A stretch of DNA of 64,000 nucleotides from Hymenobacter rubidus (lineage in GTDB: Bacteria > Bacteroidota > Bacteroidia > Cytophagales > Hymenobacteraceae): positions 1-64,000 of the forward strand of contig NZ_JAERQF010000023.1 of assembly GCF_016734815.1 (NCBI RefSeq). Direction: 5' to 3'. Shown one piece after another: positions 25,432 through 35,352 of the stretch. Each line of letters begins with the position of its first letter. Position 1 is the stretch's first letter. The translations under genes and the position numbers were made by a program. Under the pieces are notes generated by a model, which had not been told where the DNA came from, did not search any database, and was given only the letters and a program-made list of their open reading frames with translations.

Positions 25432-26733
25432 ATGTTCGTCGCTATGTTGTTCACCTTCGGTCCGCGTAGCTCCTTGCTGTTGTCCTTTGTGGTGCCGGGC
25501 GCGGTGGCCACGCTGTGGCTGCTGGGCCGGGCCTGGCGGCGCGGCAGTGCTTCCGATGCCCTGCTGGCCTTGCTGCTGCTGGTGCCCACCCTCAGCGTGA
25601 GCCAGTGGATGCTGGGCTACGCGGGGTGGTTCGATAGCCACGACCGTCATTCCACGGTGATGTTCTACGTGCCCTGGCGGGCCAATATGCTGCTGGGCGG
25701 GGCCTACTACCTGTATTTCCGCAGCCTCACCAACCAGGATTTCCGCTGGCGCCCGGCCTTCAAGCACCTGCTGCCGGGCCTGCTGGAATGGGGGGCTTTC
25801 GCCGCCGTCGCGGCCTACGACCTGCTCTGGTACCGGGGCGTGCTGGGCCGGTCCCTGCCCGATTTTTATGGCACCAAGGGCAGCGCCGCCACTGCTTTCG
25901 ATGAGTTGGCGCTGCCGGGTGCCCTGCTGGGCTCAGCATTGCTGCTGGTGTATGGCCTGCGCGTGCTGGCCGACTACCGCCGCTACGCTCGCTACCTCAA
26001 CGACAACTTTTCGGACCCCGAGCGGCTGCGCTTTGCGGGCCTGCGACAGCTGCTGGTCCTGCAAGCCCTGGTGCTGCTGCTGAGCTTGGTGTTCACGGCG
26101 CTTAACCAGGTGTACGACTTCAGCTACGATGCGGCCTGGTACTTTTTTGCCCTGCGCGGCGTGCTGATTTACGGGCTGATTGTGGTGGGCATTCAGGCCA
26201 ACTACGCGGCCGCCACCAGCTCGCTGCGCTTCGAAACGGTGCCGTCCGAGGCGCCGGCCATCGCCGAGGTGCTACCACAAGCAGCTACGCCTGCGCCGTT
26301 GATTGCCGAAGCGCGGGCGGTCGTGACCGTCGAAACCGCGACTGTGGCCGAACCGGCCGCCGAAGCCAGTCCGCCCGTCGAACTGGCCCCGGAGCTGCAT
26401 CCCTGGCGCGACAAGCTTCTGCGCCTCATGGCCGACGAGCAGCCCTGGCTGGAGCCCGAGCTCACCCTCACCGAGCTGGCGCACCGCCTGCGCACCAACT
26501 CGGCGCTGCTGTCCAAAGTCATTAACGCGGGCTGCGGACAGAACTTTAATGACTTCGTGAACACCTACCGCGTGGCCGAGGCCCGCCGCAAGCTGGCCGA
26601 CCCGCGCTTCGGGCACTACTCGCTGGTGGGAGTGGCGCTGGAAAGCGGATTCAACTCAAAATCAACGTTTAACCGCGTGTTCAAGAAACTGCTGGGCCAG
26701 GCCCCCAGCGAGGTGATGCGGCCTAAATCATAA
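25432..26733 (+). CDS. membrane-anchored AraC family regulator
   Basis: A 433-residue protein whose first about 255 residues contain seven or so membrane segments (LLLSFVVPGAVATLWLLG, ALLALLLLVPTLSV and others). An Ala/Pro/Glu-rich linker (about 275-325) follows, then a C-terminal AraC DNA-binding domain (about 335-433): LTLTELAHRLRTNSALLSKVIN and GVALESGFNSKSTFNRVFKKLLGQAPSE. This 7TM-AraC layout is common in Bacteroidota and should sense a signal at the inner membrane. The TonB-type receptor downstream may be a target, but a 311-bp gap separates them. Confidence 0.9.
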   Translation: MFVAMLFTFGPRSSLLLSFVVPGAVATLWLLGRAWRRGSASDALLALLLLVPTLSVSQWMLGYAGWFDSHDRHSTVMFYVPWRANMLLGGAYYLYFRSLTNQDFRWRPAFKHLLPGLLEWGAFAAVAAYDLLWYRGVLGRSLPDFYGTKGSAATAFDELALPGALLGSALLLVYGLRVLADYRRYARYLNDNFSDPERLRFAGLRQLLVLQALVLLLSLVFTALNQVYDFSYDAAWYFFALRGVLIYGLIVVGIQANYAAATSSLRFETVPSEAPAIAEVLPQAATPAPLIAEARAVVTVETATVAEPAAEASPPVELAPELHPWRDKLLRLMADEQPWLEPELTLTELAHRLRTNSALLSKVINAGCGQNFNDFVNTYRVAEARRKLADPRFGHYSLVGVALESGFNSKSTFNRVFKKLLGQAPSEVMRPKS

Positions 26734-27044
26734 GTTGGGACGGGCCAGATTATGGCTTGAAGCGCCGGCCGGGGAGTGGGACAGGACCTTTGACGCAGTC
26801 TTCACCCAATCTCATTTCGGCCATGAAAAAATGCGTGGTACTCCCTCGGCTGGCAAGCGCCTCCATCGTCGCATCGGGCCCGCTGGCACCAGCCTTCGGG
26901 CGAATAAGTGCAAATAATAAGGCGGTTTGTAACGTTAGGCGCCGCGGGCGGGTAGCCAGGCTGCTGTGTGAAGTTATTGCTGCGGCAAGCAACTCATTCG
27001 GCATTCCGGCCATCTATACCCGCAAACCTTCCTTTTTACTGCGC
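26734..27044. other. intergenic region upstream of the TonB-type receptor
   Basis: A 311-bp stretch without a supported gene. The receptor's frame is open through most of it, but the encoded residues lack signal-peptide or domain character. No exact TAnnTTTG box or strong hairpin is visible. It presumably holds the receptor promoter. Confidence 0.5.
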
Positions 27045-29537
27045 ATGAACATATCTACCTACTGCCTTAGCGTTGGGCTATTGAGCCTGCTTAGCTTGGC
27101 CACAACGCTACCCGTTGCCGCCCAGGTACCTGCTCCGGCGGCTCCGGCCGTCGTTGGCACCGGCTCACTTACCGGTGTGGTGCTCGACTCGCTCAAGAAG
27201 GAGCCGGTGCCCTACGCCACAGTGGTGCTGCTGCACCCGGCCCCCGACGATAAGCCGATTACGGGTGTGGCGGCCGACGACAACGGCCGGTTTTCCCTCA
27301 CCAAGCTCACGCCCGGCCCGGCCCGCCTGCGGGTGAGCTACGTGGGCTACGGCACCCAAACGCGCAATGTGACCATCACGGCCGGCGCGACGGATGCAGG
27401 GGCATTTCGGCTGCCGGTGGCAGGCACGGCGCTGGCCGAAGCCGTGGTGGTGGGCACCAAGCCGGTGGTAGAAGTGCGGCCCGACCGCCTGGTGTACAAC
27501 GCCGACCAGGACGTGACCAACTCCGGGGGCACCGCCGCCGATGTGCTGCGCAAAGCCCCGCTGCTGGCCGTGGACGGCGAAGGCAAAGTGACCATGCGCG
27601 GCTCCGGCAATTTCAAGGTGCTGGTGAACAACAAGCCTTCGCCCACCATGGCCAGCAACCTGGCCGAAGCCCTGAAAAGCATCCCCGCCGACCAGATTAA
27701 GAGCGTCGAAGTCATTACCACGCCGCCGGCCAAATACGATGGCGAAGGCACGGCCGGCATCATCAACATCATGCTGAAAAAGGGTTCGGAACAGGGCCTC
27801 AACGGCCGGGTGAGCGCCTCGGGCGGCAACCGCAATACCAGCGTGGGTACGTCGCTCAATTTTAAGAAGCGCAAGTTCAACTTCACCTCTTCGGTCAATA
27901 CGGGCACTTGGTTTAATCGGAATGTATTTGAGCGGGAACGGTTTGATAAGGTGAGTCTTAGCAGCCTGAACCAGAACAGCTCGGGTAGCAGCAATGGCCG
28001 CTGGTACTACGGCACGCTGGGCATGGACTACGACCTGAGCGACAAGCAGAGCCTGTCCCTCGCCGGCTCAATCAATGGCTACAGCGGCGACGATACCAGC
28101 AATTTGTTCAGCACGTTCACGAGCCCGGTGGCAGGCAGTAATGCGCTGTTCAGCCGCGACACGAAGACTATTTTCAGTGGCTTCAACGGCGAGCTGACTG
28201 GTACTTACACCAAGACTTTCGCCCAGGCCCGCCGCGAGTGGAGCATTATTGCCCAGTACGCCAACAACAGCGGCACGTTTGGCTACGATTACGACCAGTT
28301 TCAGAATTCCTACAATACCCTGGAGCATGGCCAGGCCAGCTACCGCGAACACAGCCGGGGCCGCACGCCTGGCCATGAATACACGTTCCAAACCGATTTC
28401 ACGCAGCCCTTCGGGGAGAAGCAAACCCTCGAAACCGGGCTCAAAGCTATTTGGCGGCACACCGGCTCCGTGGCCGACGTATCGGGTCTGACGCTGGGCC
28501 AGAGCCTCGATTTTGTGCCGCTGCCCGACCGCGCCACCGATTTTAGCTACGACCAGAACGTGCAGGCGGGCTACGCAACCTACTCCTTTGCCCCCAGCAA
28601 GAAGCTGAGTGTGAGCCTGGGCAGCCGCCTGGAGCGCACCGCCCTCAGCGCCGATTTCCAGACCACCGGCTCGGACATTCCGCCCCGCAGCTACACCACG
28701 CTGCTGCCCAATGGTAACGCCCAGTATTCGTTCAGCGACAACAACAGCCTGCGCCTGGCTTACAGCCGCCGCATCACCCGGCCCTACATCGACTACCTGA
28801 ACCCCTTCGTGAACCGCTCCGACCCGCAGAATATTTCCTACGGCAAACCCGACCTCGACCCCGAGCTGACGGACTCGTACGAGCTGAGCTTCAACACCAA
28901 CGGGAAGGCCGGCTCGCTCAATATTTCGGCCTCGGCCCGGCGCACCGGCAATGCCATTGAGCAGGTGCGGCTGGCCACTGGCACGGCCGGCGTCACGGAG
29001 CAAACCTTCCGCAACGTGGCGGCCAATGCGTACTACCAGCTCAACTTCTACGGCTCGGCCAAGCCGGCCAAAGGCTGGGACATCAGCGGCGGCCCCGATG
29101 TGCAGTACATTGTGCGCCGCAGCCCCACGCTGGGCATCGAGCGGCGCGGCTTCACGGCCGGCATGAACTTCAACACCTCCTACAAACTGCCCAAAAGCTT
29201 CACCCTTCAGGCGTTTCTGTTTGGCTCGCTGCCCCAGCCCGATTTGCAGGGCACCGGCCCGGCTAACCTCTACTACCAGATGGGCGCCAAAAAAACGTTC
29301 TTCAAGGATAAAGCCGACCTGGTGGTCAATTTCGGCTCGCCATTCAACAATACCTGGGCCTACCGCAGCACCACCACTACGCCTTCCTTCGACGAAACCA
29401 GCACCTACCGGGCCTACCAGCGCAGCTTCCGCATCAGTTTCGGCTACCGTTTCGGCCAGGCCCAGCAAACCAAGCAGCGCAAGTCCATCTCGAACGACGA
29501 TGTGAAGGGCGGCGGCAGCAAGCAAGGCGGGCAGTAG
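27045..29537 (+). CDS. TonB-dependent-type outer membrane beta-barrel protein (PF14905-like)
   Basis: An 830-residue outer membrane protein. Signal peptide MNISTYCLSVGLLSLLSLA, cleaved near AAQ. Residues about 40-130 form a CarboxypepD_reg-like domain (GVVLDSLKKEPVPYATVVL), about 140-240 a plug domain (DVLRKAPLLAVDGEGKVTMRG), and the rest a beta-barrel ending in RISFGYRFG. Overall it matches the Bacteroidota outer-membrane-barrel family 3 rather than SusC. Ligand unknown and no SusD gene nearby. ATG 27045 begins a proper signal peptide; the open frame upstream to 26757 does not. Confidence 0.9.
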   Translation: MNISTYCLSVGLLSLLSLATTLPVAAQVPAPAAPAVVGTGSLTGVVLDSLKKEPVPYATVVLLHPAPDDKPITGVAADDNGRFSLTKLTPGPARLRVSYVGYGTQTRNVTITAGATDAGAFRLPVAGTALAEAVVVGTKPVVEVRPDRLVYNADQDVTNSGGTAADVLRKAPLLAVDGEGKVTMRGSGNFKVLVNNKPSPTMASNLAEALKSIPADQIKSVEVITTPPAKYDGEGTAGIINIMLKKGSEQGLNGRVSASGGNRNTSVGTSLNFKKRKFNFTSSVNTGTWFNRNVFERERFDKVSLSSLNQNSSGSSNGRWYYGTLGMDYDLSDKQSLSLAGSINGYSGDDTSNLFSTFTSPVAGSNALFSRDTKTIFSGFNGELTGTYTKTFAQARREWSIIAQYANNSGTFGYDYDQFQNSYNTLEHGQASYREHSRGRTPGHEYTFQTDFTQPFGEKQTLETGLKAIWRHTGSVADVSGLTLGQSLDFVPLPDRATDFSYDQNVQAGYATYSFAPSKKLSVSLGSRLERTALSADFQTTGSDIPPRSYTTLLPNGNAQYSFSDNNSLRLAYSRRITRPYIDYLNPFVNRSDPQNISYGKPDLDPELTDSYELSFNTNGKAGSLNISASARRTGNAIEQVRLATGTAGVTEQTFRNVAANAYYQLNFYGSAKPAKGWDISGGPDVQYIVRRSPTLGIERRGFTAGMNFNTSYKLPKSFTLQAFLFGSLPQPDLQGTGPANLYYQMGAKKTFFKDKADLVVNFGSPFNNTWAYRSTTTTPSFDETSTYRAYQRSFRISFGYRFGQAQQTKQRKSISNDDVKGGGSKQGGQ

Positions 29538-29556
29538 GAACGCAAAAGTCGGAACG

Positions 29557-29654
29557 TCATGCAGAGGCGGAGCCGAAGCATCTTGCGTGCAGCAGTAACT
29601 CAATCGATTGGTTTACTGCTGCACGCGAGATGCTTCGGCTGCGCCTCTGCATGA
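29557..29654. repeat. family 1 palindromic element
   Basis: Arms TCATGCAGAGGCGGAGCCGA and the complement ending GCCTCTGCATGA, with the central AATCGATTGG palindrome. Between the barrel protein and the ABC ATPase gene. Confidence 0.9.
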
Positions 29655-29806
29655 CGGGCTTTCGATTGACAATAAGCACCCCAGGCAACCTTGCCGCTCC
29701 ACTGTGCATCTGCCGCCACAGCAGCTCTAATGCCGCGCCGCCTTTGGCGATTCTCGTGGCGCACAGTACCTTCCGGTTCACCTATCTTACTTTCTGCAAG
29801 AAAACA

Positions 29807-30700
29807 ATGGCCCTTACCATTACCAACCTTTCCAAAACCTACGCCAACGGGGTGCAAGCCCTCAAAAACGTCAGCCTCGATATTCCGACGGGCATGTTTG
29901 GCCTGCTCGGGCCCAACGGCGCCGGCAAAAGCAGCCTGATGCGCACCATTGCCACCCTGCAGGACGCCGATTCCGGCTCCATCATGCTCGATGAGTTGGA
30001 TGTGCTGAAGGACAAAGACGGCGTGCGGCGCATTCTGGGCTACTTGCCGCAGGAATTTGGCGTGTACCCGCGCGTGACAGCCGAAGAATTACTCGACCAT
30101 CTGGCCGTGCTCAAAGGCATCGGCAACGGCAAAGAGCGCAAGGAAATAGTAGAAGCCCTGCTGCAGCAAACCAATCTGTGGAACGCCCGCAAGAAGAACC
30201 TGGGCGGCTATTCCGGCGGCATGAAGCAGCGCTTCGGCATTGCCCAGGCCCTGCTCGGCAACCCGCGCCTCATCATCGTGGACGAGCCCACCGCCGGCCT
30301 CGACCCGGCCGAACGGAACCGCTTCCACAACCTGCTGAGCGAGATTGGCGAGCACATCATCATCATCCTGAGCACGCACATCGTGAGCGACGTGACGGAT
30401 TTGTGCCGCAACATGGCCATCATCAGCCAGGGCCAGGTGCGCCTCACCGGCGACCCGCTCACGGTGGTGGAGCAACTGCGCGGCCAGGTGTGGCGCAAAC
30501 TGGTGAGCAAAGACGAAGTAGCCGCCACCCAAGCCGAGCACCACGTCATCAGCACCCGCCTCTTTGCCGGCAAAACCATCGTGCATGTCCTGAGCGACGG
30601 CCGGCCGGATGCCTCCTTCGAGGAAATAAACCCGGATTTGGAGGACGTGTATTTCTCGCAAATCAGCGAGAAGTCGGCGGCTAAAGCCGTGATGCTATAA
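29807..30700 (+). CDS. ABC transporter ATP-binding protein
   Basis: A 297-residue ABC-2-type ATPase. Walker A GPNGAGKSS (about 38-46), the signature YSGGMKQR (about 134-141), Walker B LIIVDEPTAGLD (about 153-164) and the switch His in LSTHIV are all present. The C-terminal 80 residues are a long accessory domain. It is followed, after a palindromic element, by the large permease/aminopeptidase gene on the same strand and surely powers it. ATG 29807 (MALTITNLSKTY) is the family start; the longer open frame has no similarity. Confidence 0.93.
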   Translation: MALTITNLSKTYANGVQALKNVSLDIPTGMFGLLGPNGAGKSSLMRTIATLQDADSGSIMLDELDVLKDKDGVRRILGYLPQEFGVYPRVTAEELLDHLAVLKGIGNGKERKEIVEALLQQTNLWNARKKNLGGYSGGMKQRFGIAQALLGNPRLIIVDEPTAGLDPAERNRFHNLLSEIGEHIIIILSTHIVSDVTDLCRNMAIISQGQVRLTGDPLTVVEQLRGQVWRKLVSKDEVAATQAEHHVISTRLFAGKTIVHVLSDGRPDASFEEINPDLEDVYFSQISEKSAAKAVML

Positions 30701-30705
30701 GAACG

Positions 30706-30799
30706 TCATGCAGAGCGCAGCGAAGCATCTTTACCGTGGAAGTAAATCAATCGATTGGATTACTTGAGCACGCGAGATGCTTCGCTGCGCTCTGCATGA
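30706..30799. repeat. family 1 palindromic element
   Basis: Arms TCATGCAGAGCGCAGCGAAG and the complement ending GCTCTGCATGA; between the ABC ATPase and its permease partner, 5 bp after the ATPase stop codon. Confidence 0.92.
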
Positions 30800-30847
30800 C
30801 GGGCTGAATTTTCTCTGCAATTCCGTTCGCCTCACCTTTCTGCAATC

Positions 30848-33800
30848 ATGTTCCTCGCCATATTTCTTTTCGAGTTGAAATACCGCCTGCGCCGTCCGGC
30901 CACGTGGATTTACTTTGTTATTCTGGTCCTCATGGGCGGGCTGCTGGCGGCGGCGGCCGGCGGCATTTTTGGCTCGGGGGCCAATGTGAGCATCGGCGGC
31001 GACGGCGGCCGGGTGCACGTCAATTCGCCCCATTCCATCAGTGGCGCCGTGGCCCTGATGAGCTTTTTCGGGCTGCTCATTACATCAGCCATCATGGGCA
31101 ACCCGGTGTACCGGGACTTCGAGCACCGCACGTATTCGCTGTTTTTTACCAAGCCCATCAGCAAGCTGGGCTATCTGGGCGGCCGGTTTTGGGGTTCATT
31201 CGTGGTGTGCGTGCTGGTGTTCAGCGGCATTGGTCTGGGCATGTGGCTGGGTGGCCTGCTGCCGGGAGTGGAGGCCGACAAGTTCGGAGTCAACCATTTG
31301 AGCTACTATGTGTGGCCCTACGTGGTTTTTATTCTGCCCAACCTGTTTTTCACGGGGGCCATTTTCTTCACCATGGCCACGCTCACGCGCAACATCCTGA
31401 GCACCTACATCGGCTCGGTGCTGCTGTTGGTGGGCTACCTCATTGCCCAGTCGCTGCTGCGCGATTTGGATAACATCGACCTGGCTTCCATGCTCGATGC
31501 CTTCGGCGGCAGCGCCAGCCGCTTCACCACCCGCTACTGGACACCGGCCGAAAAAAACACCCAGCTGCTGCCCCTCAGCCGCTATCTGGTGGTGAACCGC
31601 GCCCTGTGGCTGGGCGTGGGCGTGGCGCTGCTGGGGCTGTGCTACGCGCGGTTTCACTTCTCCGCCTTTGCCTCCGATAAGGCGCCCTCAAAGCGCAAGC
31701 GCCTGGCCGCGGCCCTGGCCGAGGTGGCCGCGGCACCCATGGGCGGGCGGCTGGTGCTGCCCCGCGTCACGCAGTTTTTCACCAGCGGCATGAACCTGCG
31801 CCAGTACTGGAGCCTCACCAAGCTGGAGTTTCGGGGCATCGTGCGCAGCGTGTATTTCGTGGCTATTGTGGCGGCGGGCGTCATCTTTTTGCTTGTAAGC
31901 GGCTGGCAGGTGGGGAAGATTTACGACACCGTCACCTACCCCGTCACTGCCGAGATGGTGGAGCTGCTGAGCGGCACGTTTGCCCTGTTCATTCTCATCA
32001 TCATCACTTACTACTCCGGCGAGCTGGTGTGGCGCGAACGCGACGCCGGGGTGGCCCAGATTACCGACGCCCTGCCCGTGCCCAACTGGGTGCCGTTTTT
32101 GAGCAAGCTCAGCGCGTTAGGCCTTATCCAAGTGGTTCTGCTGGCCGTGGTGATGGCCTGCGGCATCTTGCTCCAAACCGCCAAAGGCTACTTTCACTAC
32201 GAGCCGGGTCTCTACATTGAAACCCTGTTCGGACTTAAACTGATTGACTACCTGCTGCTGTGCGTGCTGGCCATGCTGGTGCAGGTGGTGGTGAATAACA
32301 AGTTTCTTGGCCATTTCGTGATGGTGCTGTACTACCTGGGCAGCATTTTCCAGGGCCAGCTGGGCATCAACCACAAGCTGTTCGACTACGCCGGCAACAC
32401 CGAAACACCCTATTCCGACATGAACGGGTACGGGCATTTCGTGGCCGGCTTCAGCTGGTTTAAGTTGTATTGGGCGGCGGGCGCCCTGCTGTTGGCCCTG
32501 GCCGCCAACATTTTCTGGGTGCGCGGCACCGATGCGGCCTTTGTGCGGCGCCGTGCCGAAGCCAGTCGCCGCTGGGGCCGCCCCGCCTGGACGGCCCTCG
32601 CCCTGGGCCTGCTCGTGATGCTGGGTGCCGGTAGCTTCATTTTCTACAACACCAACATCGAAAACCAGTACCGTGCGCCCAAGGAAATCGAAAAGCTGAC
32701 CGCCGGCTACGAGAAAACCTACCGCCGCTACAAAGACCTCGCCCAGCCCCGCCTCGTGGCGGTGAATCTGAAAACCGACCTCTACCCGGCCACCCGCACG
32801 GTGCACATCGAGGGCAGCTTCTGGCTGAAGAACCGCCACACCGCGCCGCTGGACACCATCATCATCAACGTGCCTTCGCGGGCTCGGGTGCGCAAGCTGG
32901 CCCTCGGCCGCCCGGCCACGCTGGTGCTCAACGACACCACCGTCAACCTCCGTTTCTACCGCCTCGCCCAGCCCCTGGCCCCCGGCGATTCCGTGGAAAT
33001 GACCACCGTGCTCGACTATGGGGAGAAAGGCTTCCCCAACTCCGGTTCCAACACCGACATCGTGCAGAATGGCATCTTCATGAACAGCCAGAGCTACCTG
33101 CCCGGCATTGGCTACAGCGAGCAGGGCGAGTTGAGCGAAGACGACGTGCGCAAGCGCAACGGCCTCCAGCCCAAGGAGCGGCAAGCGCCCGCCACCGATA
33201 TGAAAGCCCGGCAGAACACCGGCCTCGCGGCCGATGCCGACTGGATTCGTTTCGAAATTGTGCTCAGCACCAGCGCCGACCAACTGGCCGTGGCGCCCGG
33301 CCGCCTGCTCAAGGACTGGACCCAGGGCAACCGCCGCTACTTCCACTACAAGATGGAGCAGCCCATGCTCAACTTCTACACCTTCCTCTCGGCCCGCTAC
33401 AAGGTGTATAAGGATGCGTGGCAGGACTCGGCCGGCCACCGCGTGGTGCCCATCGAAATATATTACCAGCCCGGCCACGAGTACAACCTCAAGCGCATGG
33501 CGCAGGCCGTGAAGGAGTCGTTTGCCTACTACACCAAGCACTTCGGGCCCTACCAACACACGCAGGTACGCATCCTGGAATTTCCCAAGTACCAGAGCTT
33601 TGCCCAGAGTTTTGCTGGCACCATTCCCTTCTCCGAAAGCATTGGCTTTATCGCCAAAGTCGACCCCAACGACCCCGAGGACGTGGACTACCCGTTCTAC
33701 GTGACGGCCCACGAAGTAGCGCACCAGTGGTGGGGCCACCAGATTGTGGGCGGCAACGTGCAGGGCGAAACCATGCTCATCGAAACCATGGCCCAATACT

Positions 33801-34492
33801 CGGCCCTGATGGTGATGAAACACCATTACGGCGCCTACACCATGGAAAAATTCCTGAAATACGAGCTGAACAGCTACCTCAACGGCCGCGCTTTCGAGCG
33901 TAAAAAGGAAGTGCCGCTGGCCAAGGTGGAAAACCAGGGCTACATTCACTACCGCAAAGGCTCGGTGGTGATGTATGCCCTGCAGGACTACATCGGCGAA
34001 GCCAACGTGAACACGGCCCTGCACCGCTTTCTGGAGCAGCACAAGTACGAAACCGCGCCCTACAGCACCGCCCCGGAACTGGTGGCCGAATTCCGCGAGG
34101 TGACGCCCGATTCGCTCCAGAACATGGTCACGGACCTGTTCGACCGCATCACGCTCTACGAAAACCGCCTCACCGATGCTTCGGTGAAAAAGCTGCCCAA
34201 CGGTAAATTCCAGGTAAATCTGACCGTGGAAAGCAAGAAGCTGGTGGCCGACAGCCTCGGCACCGAGCGCCCCAGCCCCGAAAACGACTACCTGCCCGTG
34301 GCCGTGTTCCCCGCCCAGGGCGACCACAAGCTGCCTGTGCCGCCGCTGCTGCTGGTGAAGCGCCGCTTCCACGCTGGCACCAATAAGCTGGAGTTCGTTG
34401 TGGCAAAAGAGCCTGCCAAAGTCGTCATCGACCCCTACCACGAATTCGTCGACCGGGTGCAGGACGATAACGTCAAGCAGGTAAAGCTATAG
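30848..34492 (+). CDS. ABC permease fused to M1 family aminopeptidase
   Basis: A 1214-residue two-part protein. The first about 600 residues hold a dozen hydrophobic segments in two sets typical of ABC-2 permeases. Residues about 640-1200 form an M1 (gluzincin) aminopeptidase domain facing the periplasm, with the zinc motif HEVAH (955-959) and a Glu in LIETMAQYSAL (979) as third ligand; the spacing is one residue longer than in classical M1, as is usual in this fused family. Partner of the ABC ATPase upstream. The exported substrate is unknown; peptide export with trimming is possible. Confidence 0.9.
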   Translation: MFLAIFLFELKYRLRRPATWIYFVILVLMGGLLAAAAGGIFGSGANVSIGGDGGRVHVNSPHSISGAVALMSFFGLLITSAIMGNPVYRDFEHRTYSLFFTKPISKLGYLGGRFWGSFVVCVLVFSGIGLGMWLGGLLPGVEADKFGVNHLSYYVWPYVVFILPNLFFTGAIFFTMATLTRNILSTYIGSVLLLVGYLIAQSLLRDLDNIDLASMLDAFGGSASRFTTRYWTPAEKNTQLLPLSRYLVVNRALWLGVGVALLGLCYARFHFSAFASDKAPSKRKRLAAALAEVAAAPMGGRLVLPRVTQFFTSGMNLRQYWSLTKLEFRGIVRSVYFVAIVAAGVIFLLVSGWQVGKIYDTVTYPVTAEMVELLSGTFALFILIIITYYSGELVWRERDAGVAQITDALPVPNWVPFLSKLSALGLIQVVLLAVVMACGILLQTAKGYFHYEPGLYIETLFGLKLIDYLLLCVLAMLVQVVVNNKFLGHFVMVLYYLGSIFQGQLGINHKLFDYAGNTETPYSDMNGYGHFVAGFSWFKLYWAAGALLLALAANIFWVRGTDAAFVRRRAEASRRWGRPAWTALALGLLVMLGAGSFIFYNTNIENQYRAPKEIEKLTAGYEKTYRRYKDLAQPRLVAVNLKTDLYPATRTVHIEGSFWLKNRHTAPLDTIIINVPSRARVRKLALGRPATLVLNDTTVNLRFYRLAQPLAPGDSVEMTTVLDYGEKGFPNSGSNTDIVQNGIFMNSQSYLPGIGYSEQGELSEDDVRKRNGLQPKERQAPATDMKARQNTGLAADADWIRFEIVLSTSADQLAVAPGRLLKDWTQGNRRYFHYKMEQPMLNFYTFLSARYKVYKDAWQDSAGHRVVPIEIYYQPGHEYNLKRMAQAVKESFAYYTKHFGPYQHTQVRILEFPKYQSFAQSFAGTIPFSESIGFIAKVDPNDPEDVDYPFYVTAHEVAHQWWGHQIVGGNVQGETMLIETMAQYSALMVMKHHYGAYTMEKFLKYELNSYLNGRAFERKKEVPLAKVENQGYIHYRKGSVVMYALQDYIGEANVNTALHRFLEQHKYETAPYSTAPELVAEFREVTPDSLQNMVTDLFDRITLYENRLTDASVKKLPNGKFQVNLTVESKKLVADSLGTERPSPENDYLPVAVFPAQGDHKLPVPPLLLVKRRFHAGTNKLEFVVAKEPAKVVIDPYHEFVDRVQDDNVKQVKL

Positions 34493-34513
34493 TTCGGCTC
34501 CCGGTACGATGCA

Positions 34514-34562
34514 CCAGACGCAAAAATCCCCGGCCTTTTGGTCGGGGATTTTTTGCGTCTGG
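34514..34562. terminator. bidirectional rho-independent terminator
   Basis: CCAGACGCAAAAATCCCCG and its complement form a 19-bp stem with a GCCTTTTGGT loop and an internal T run. It lies 22 bp after the permease/peptidase stop codon and serves the convergent gene at 34585 as well. Confidence 0.85.
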
Positions 34563-34584
34563 ACGATAAAATTTGTTTAACAGC

Positions 34585-35070
34585 TTAGCCGCGGGCTTTT
34601 CTCAGCTCGCGCTTCACTTGCTTATGAGCCGTCTTGAGGTATTTTTTCAGCTGCTGCTTGCGCGATATCACAATGACGCGGGCATTGGCCAGGGTCACCG
34701 TCGATTCGCCGGCCGCTGCATTCAGGGTCATGTTCTCGTCGGCGTAGCCAGCGTACGTCACGCGGGCTTGCAGCGGCCCGGCATTGGCCGGTACCGTGAA
34801 TTCGAACTCACCATTGGCATTGGTTACCGCCATTTCCTTGGTGCCGGTCAGAAAAACAACAGCGCCTGGCAGTGGCCCAGCGGGGCTGGTAATCTTGCCG
34901 GACAGCACCACCTTTTCCGTCGAAACCGCTGAGCGGTCAGGGGTAGTCTTGCCGTCGGTGTTGGCCGAGCCAAACGTTGCATTGCTCGCAAAAACACTTT
35001 GAGCGCGGGCGGTGCTGAGGCTGAGAGCCCCGGTGAGAACAGAAGCGAGGAGAAGGGCGGAGAGGCGCAT
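34585..35070 (-). CDS. small exported CarboxypepD_reg-like protein
   Basis: A 161-residue protein with a signal peptide (MRLSALLLASVLTGALSLS, cut near ARA-QS). Residues about 55-125 form a single beta-sandwich of the carboxypeptidase regulatory-like type (GKITSPAGPLPGAVVFLTG, then TNANGEFEFTVPANAG). The tail is very basic (SRKQQLKKYLKTAHKQ...). It is free-standing, not attached to a TonB receptor. An exact -7 box lies 47 bp upstream. A paralogue is the next gene (35353-35772). Function unknown. Confidence 0.82.
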   Translation of the reverse strand: MRLSALLLASVLTGALSLSTARAQSVFASNATFGSANTDGKTTPDRSAVSTEKVVLSGKITSPAGPLPGAVVFLTGTKEMAVTNANGEFEFTVPANAGPLQARVTYAGYADENMTLNAAAGESTVTLANARVIVISRKQQLKKYLKTAHKQVKRELRKARG

Positions 35071-35116
35071 AAGTAAAAAGCGAGATGCAGTTAAGGTGGG
35101 TCGTTTTTGAATGATA

Positions 35117-35124
35117 CAAATGTA
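35117..35124 (-). promoter_or_regulatory. TAnnTTTG promoter box for the gene at 34585
   Basis: TACATTTG on the - strand fits the Bacteroidota -7 box exactly, 47 bp before the start codon at 35070. No exact -33 TTG is seen. Confidence 0.5.
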
Positions 35125-35241
35125 CCCTTGCACCTTAGCCAGATTAGGCCGGCTTCGTCCAACTGTGGGAATCAGCCGGCCAATGGAAGCTTTTGCCAAA
35201 GCAAACGGAAAGTATTGCCCCTTGCGTCAGCCATGTAAAGC

Positions 35242-35275
35242 AAAAAACCCTGACCGTTCACGGTCAGGGTTTTTT
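35242..35275. terminator. bidirectional rho-independent terminator
   Basis: AAAAAACCCTGACCG, a TTCA loop, then CGGTCAGGGTTTTTT. On the - strand it ends the gene at 35353-35772. Confidence 0.88.
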
Positions 35276-35352
35276 CGGCTGGTTGGAAATAATTGCAGAA
35301 AGCAAGGTGTGGAATCAGAGAGTATAGCCGAACTATGTAGTTAGGTAATCTT

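Noticed and set aside
26757..27044. Extended N-terminus of the barrel protein
   Set aside because: The frame is open, but a standard signal peptide begins at ATG 27045, and the upstream residues have no export signal.
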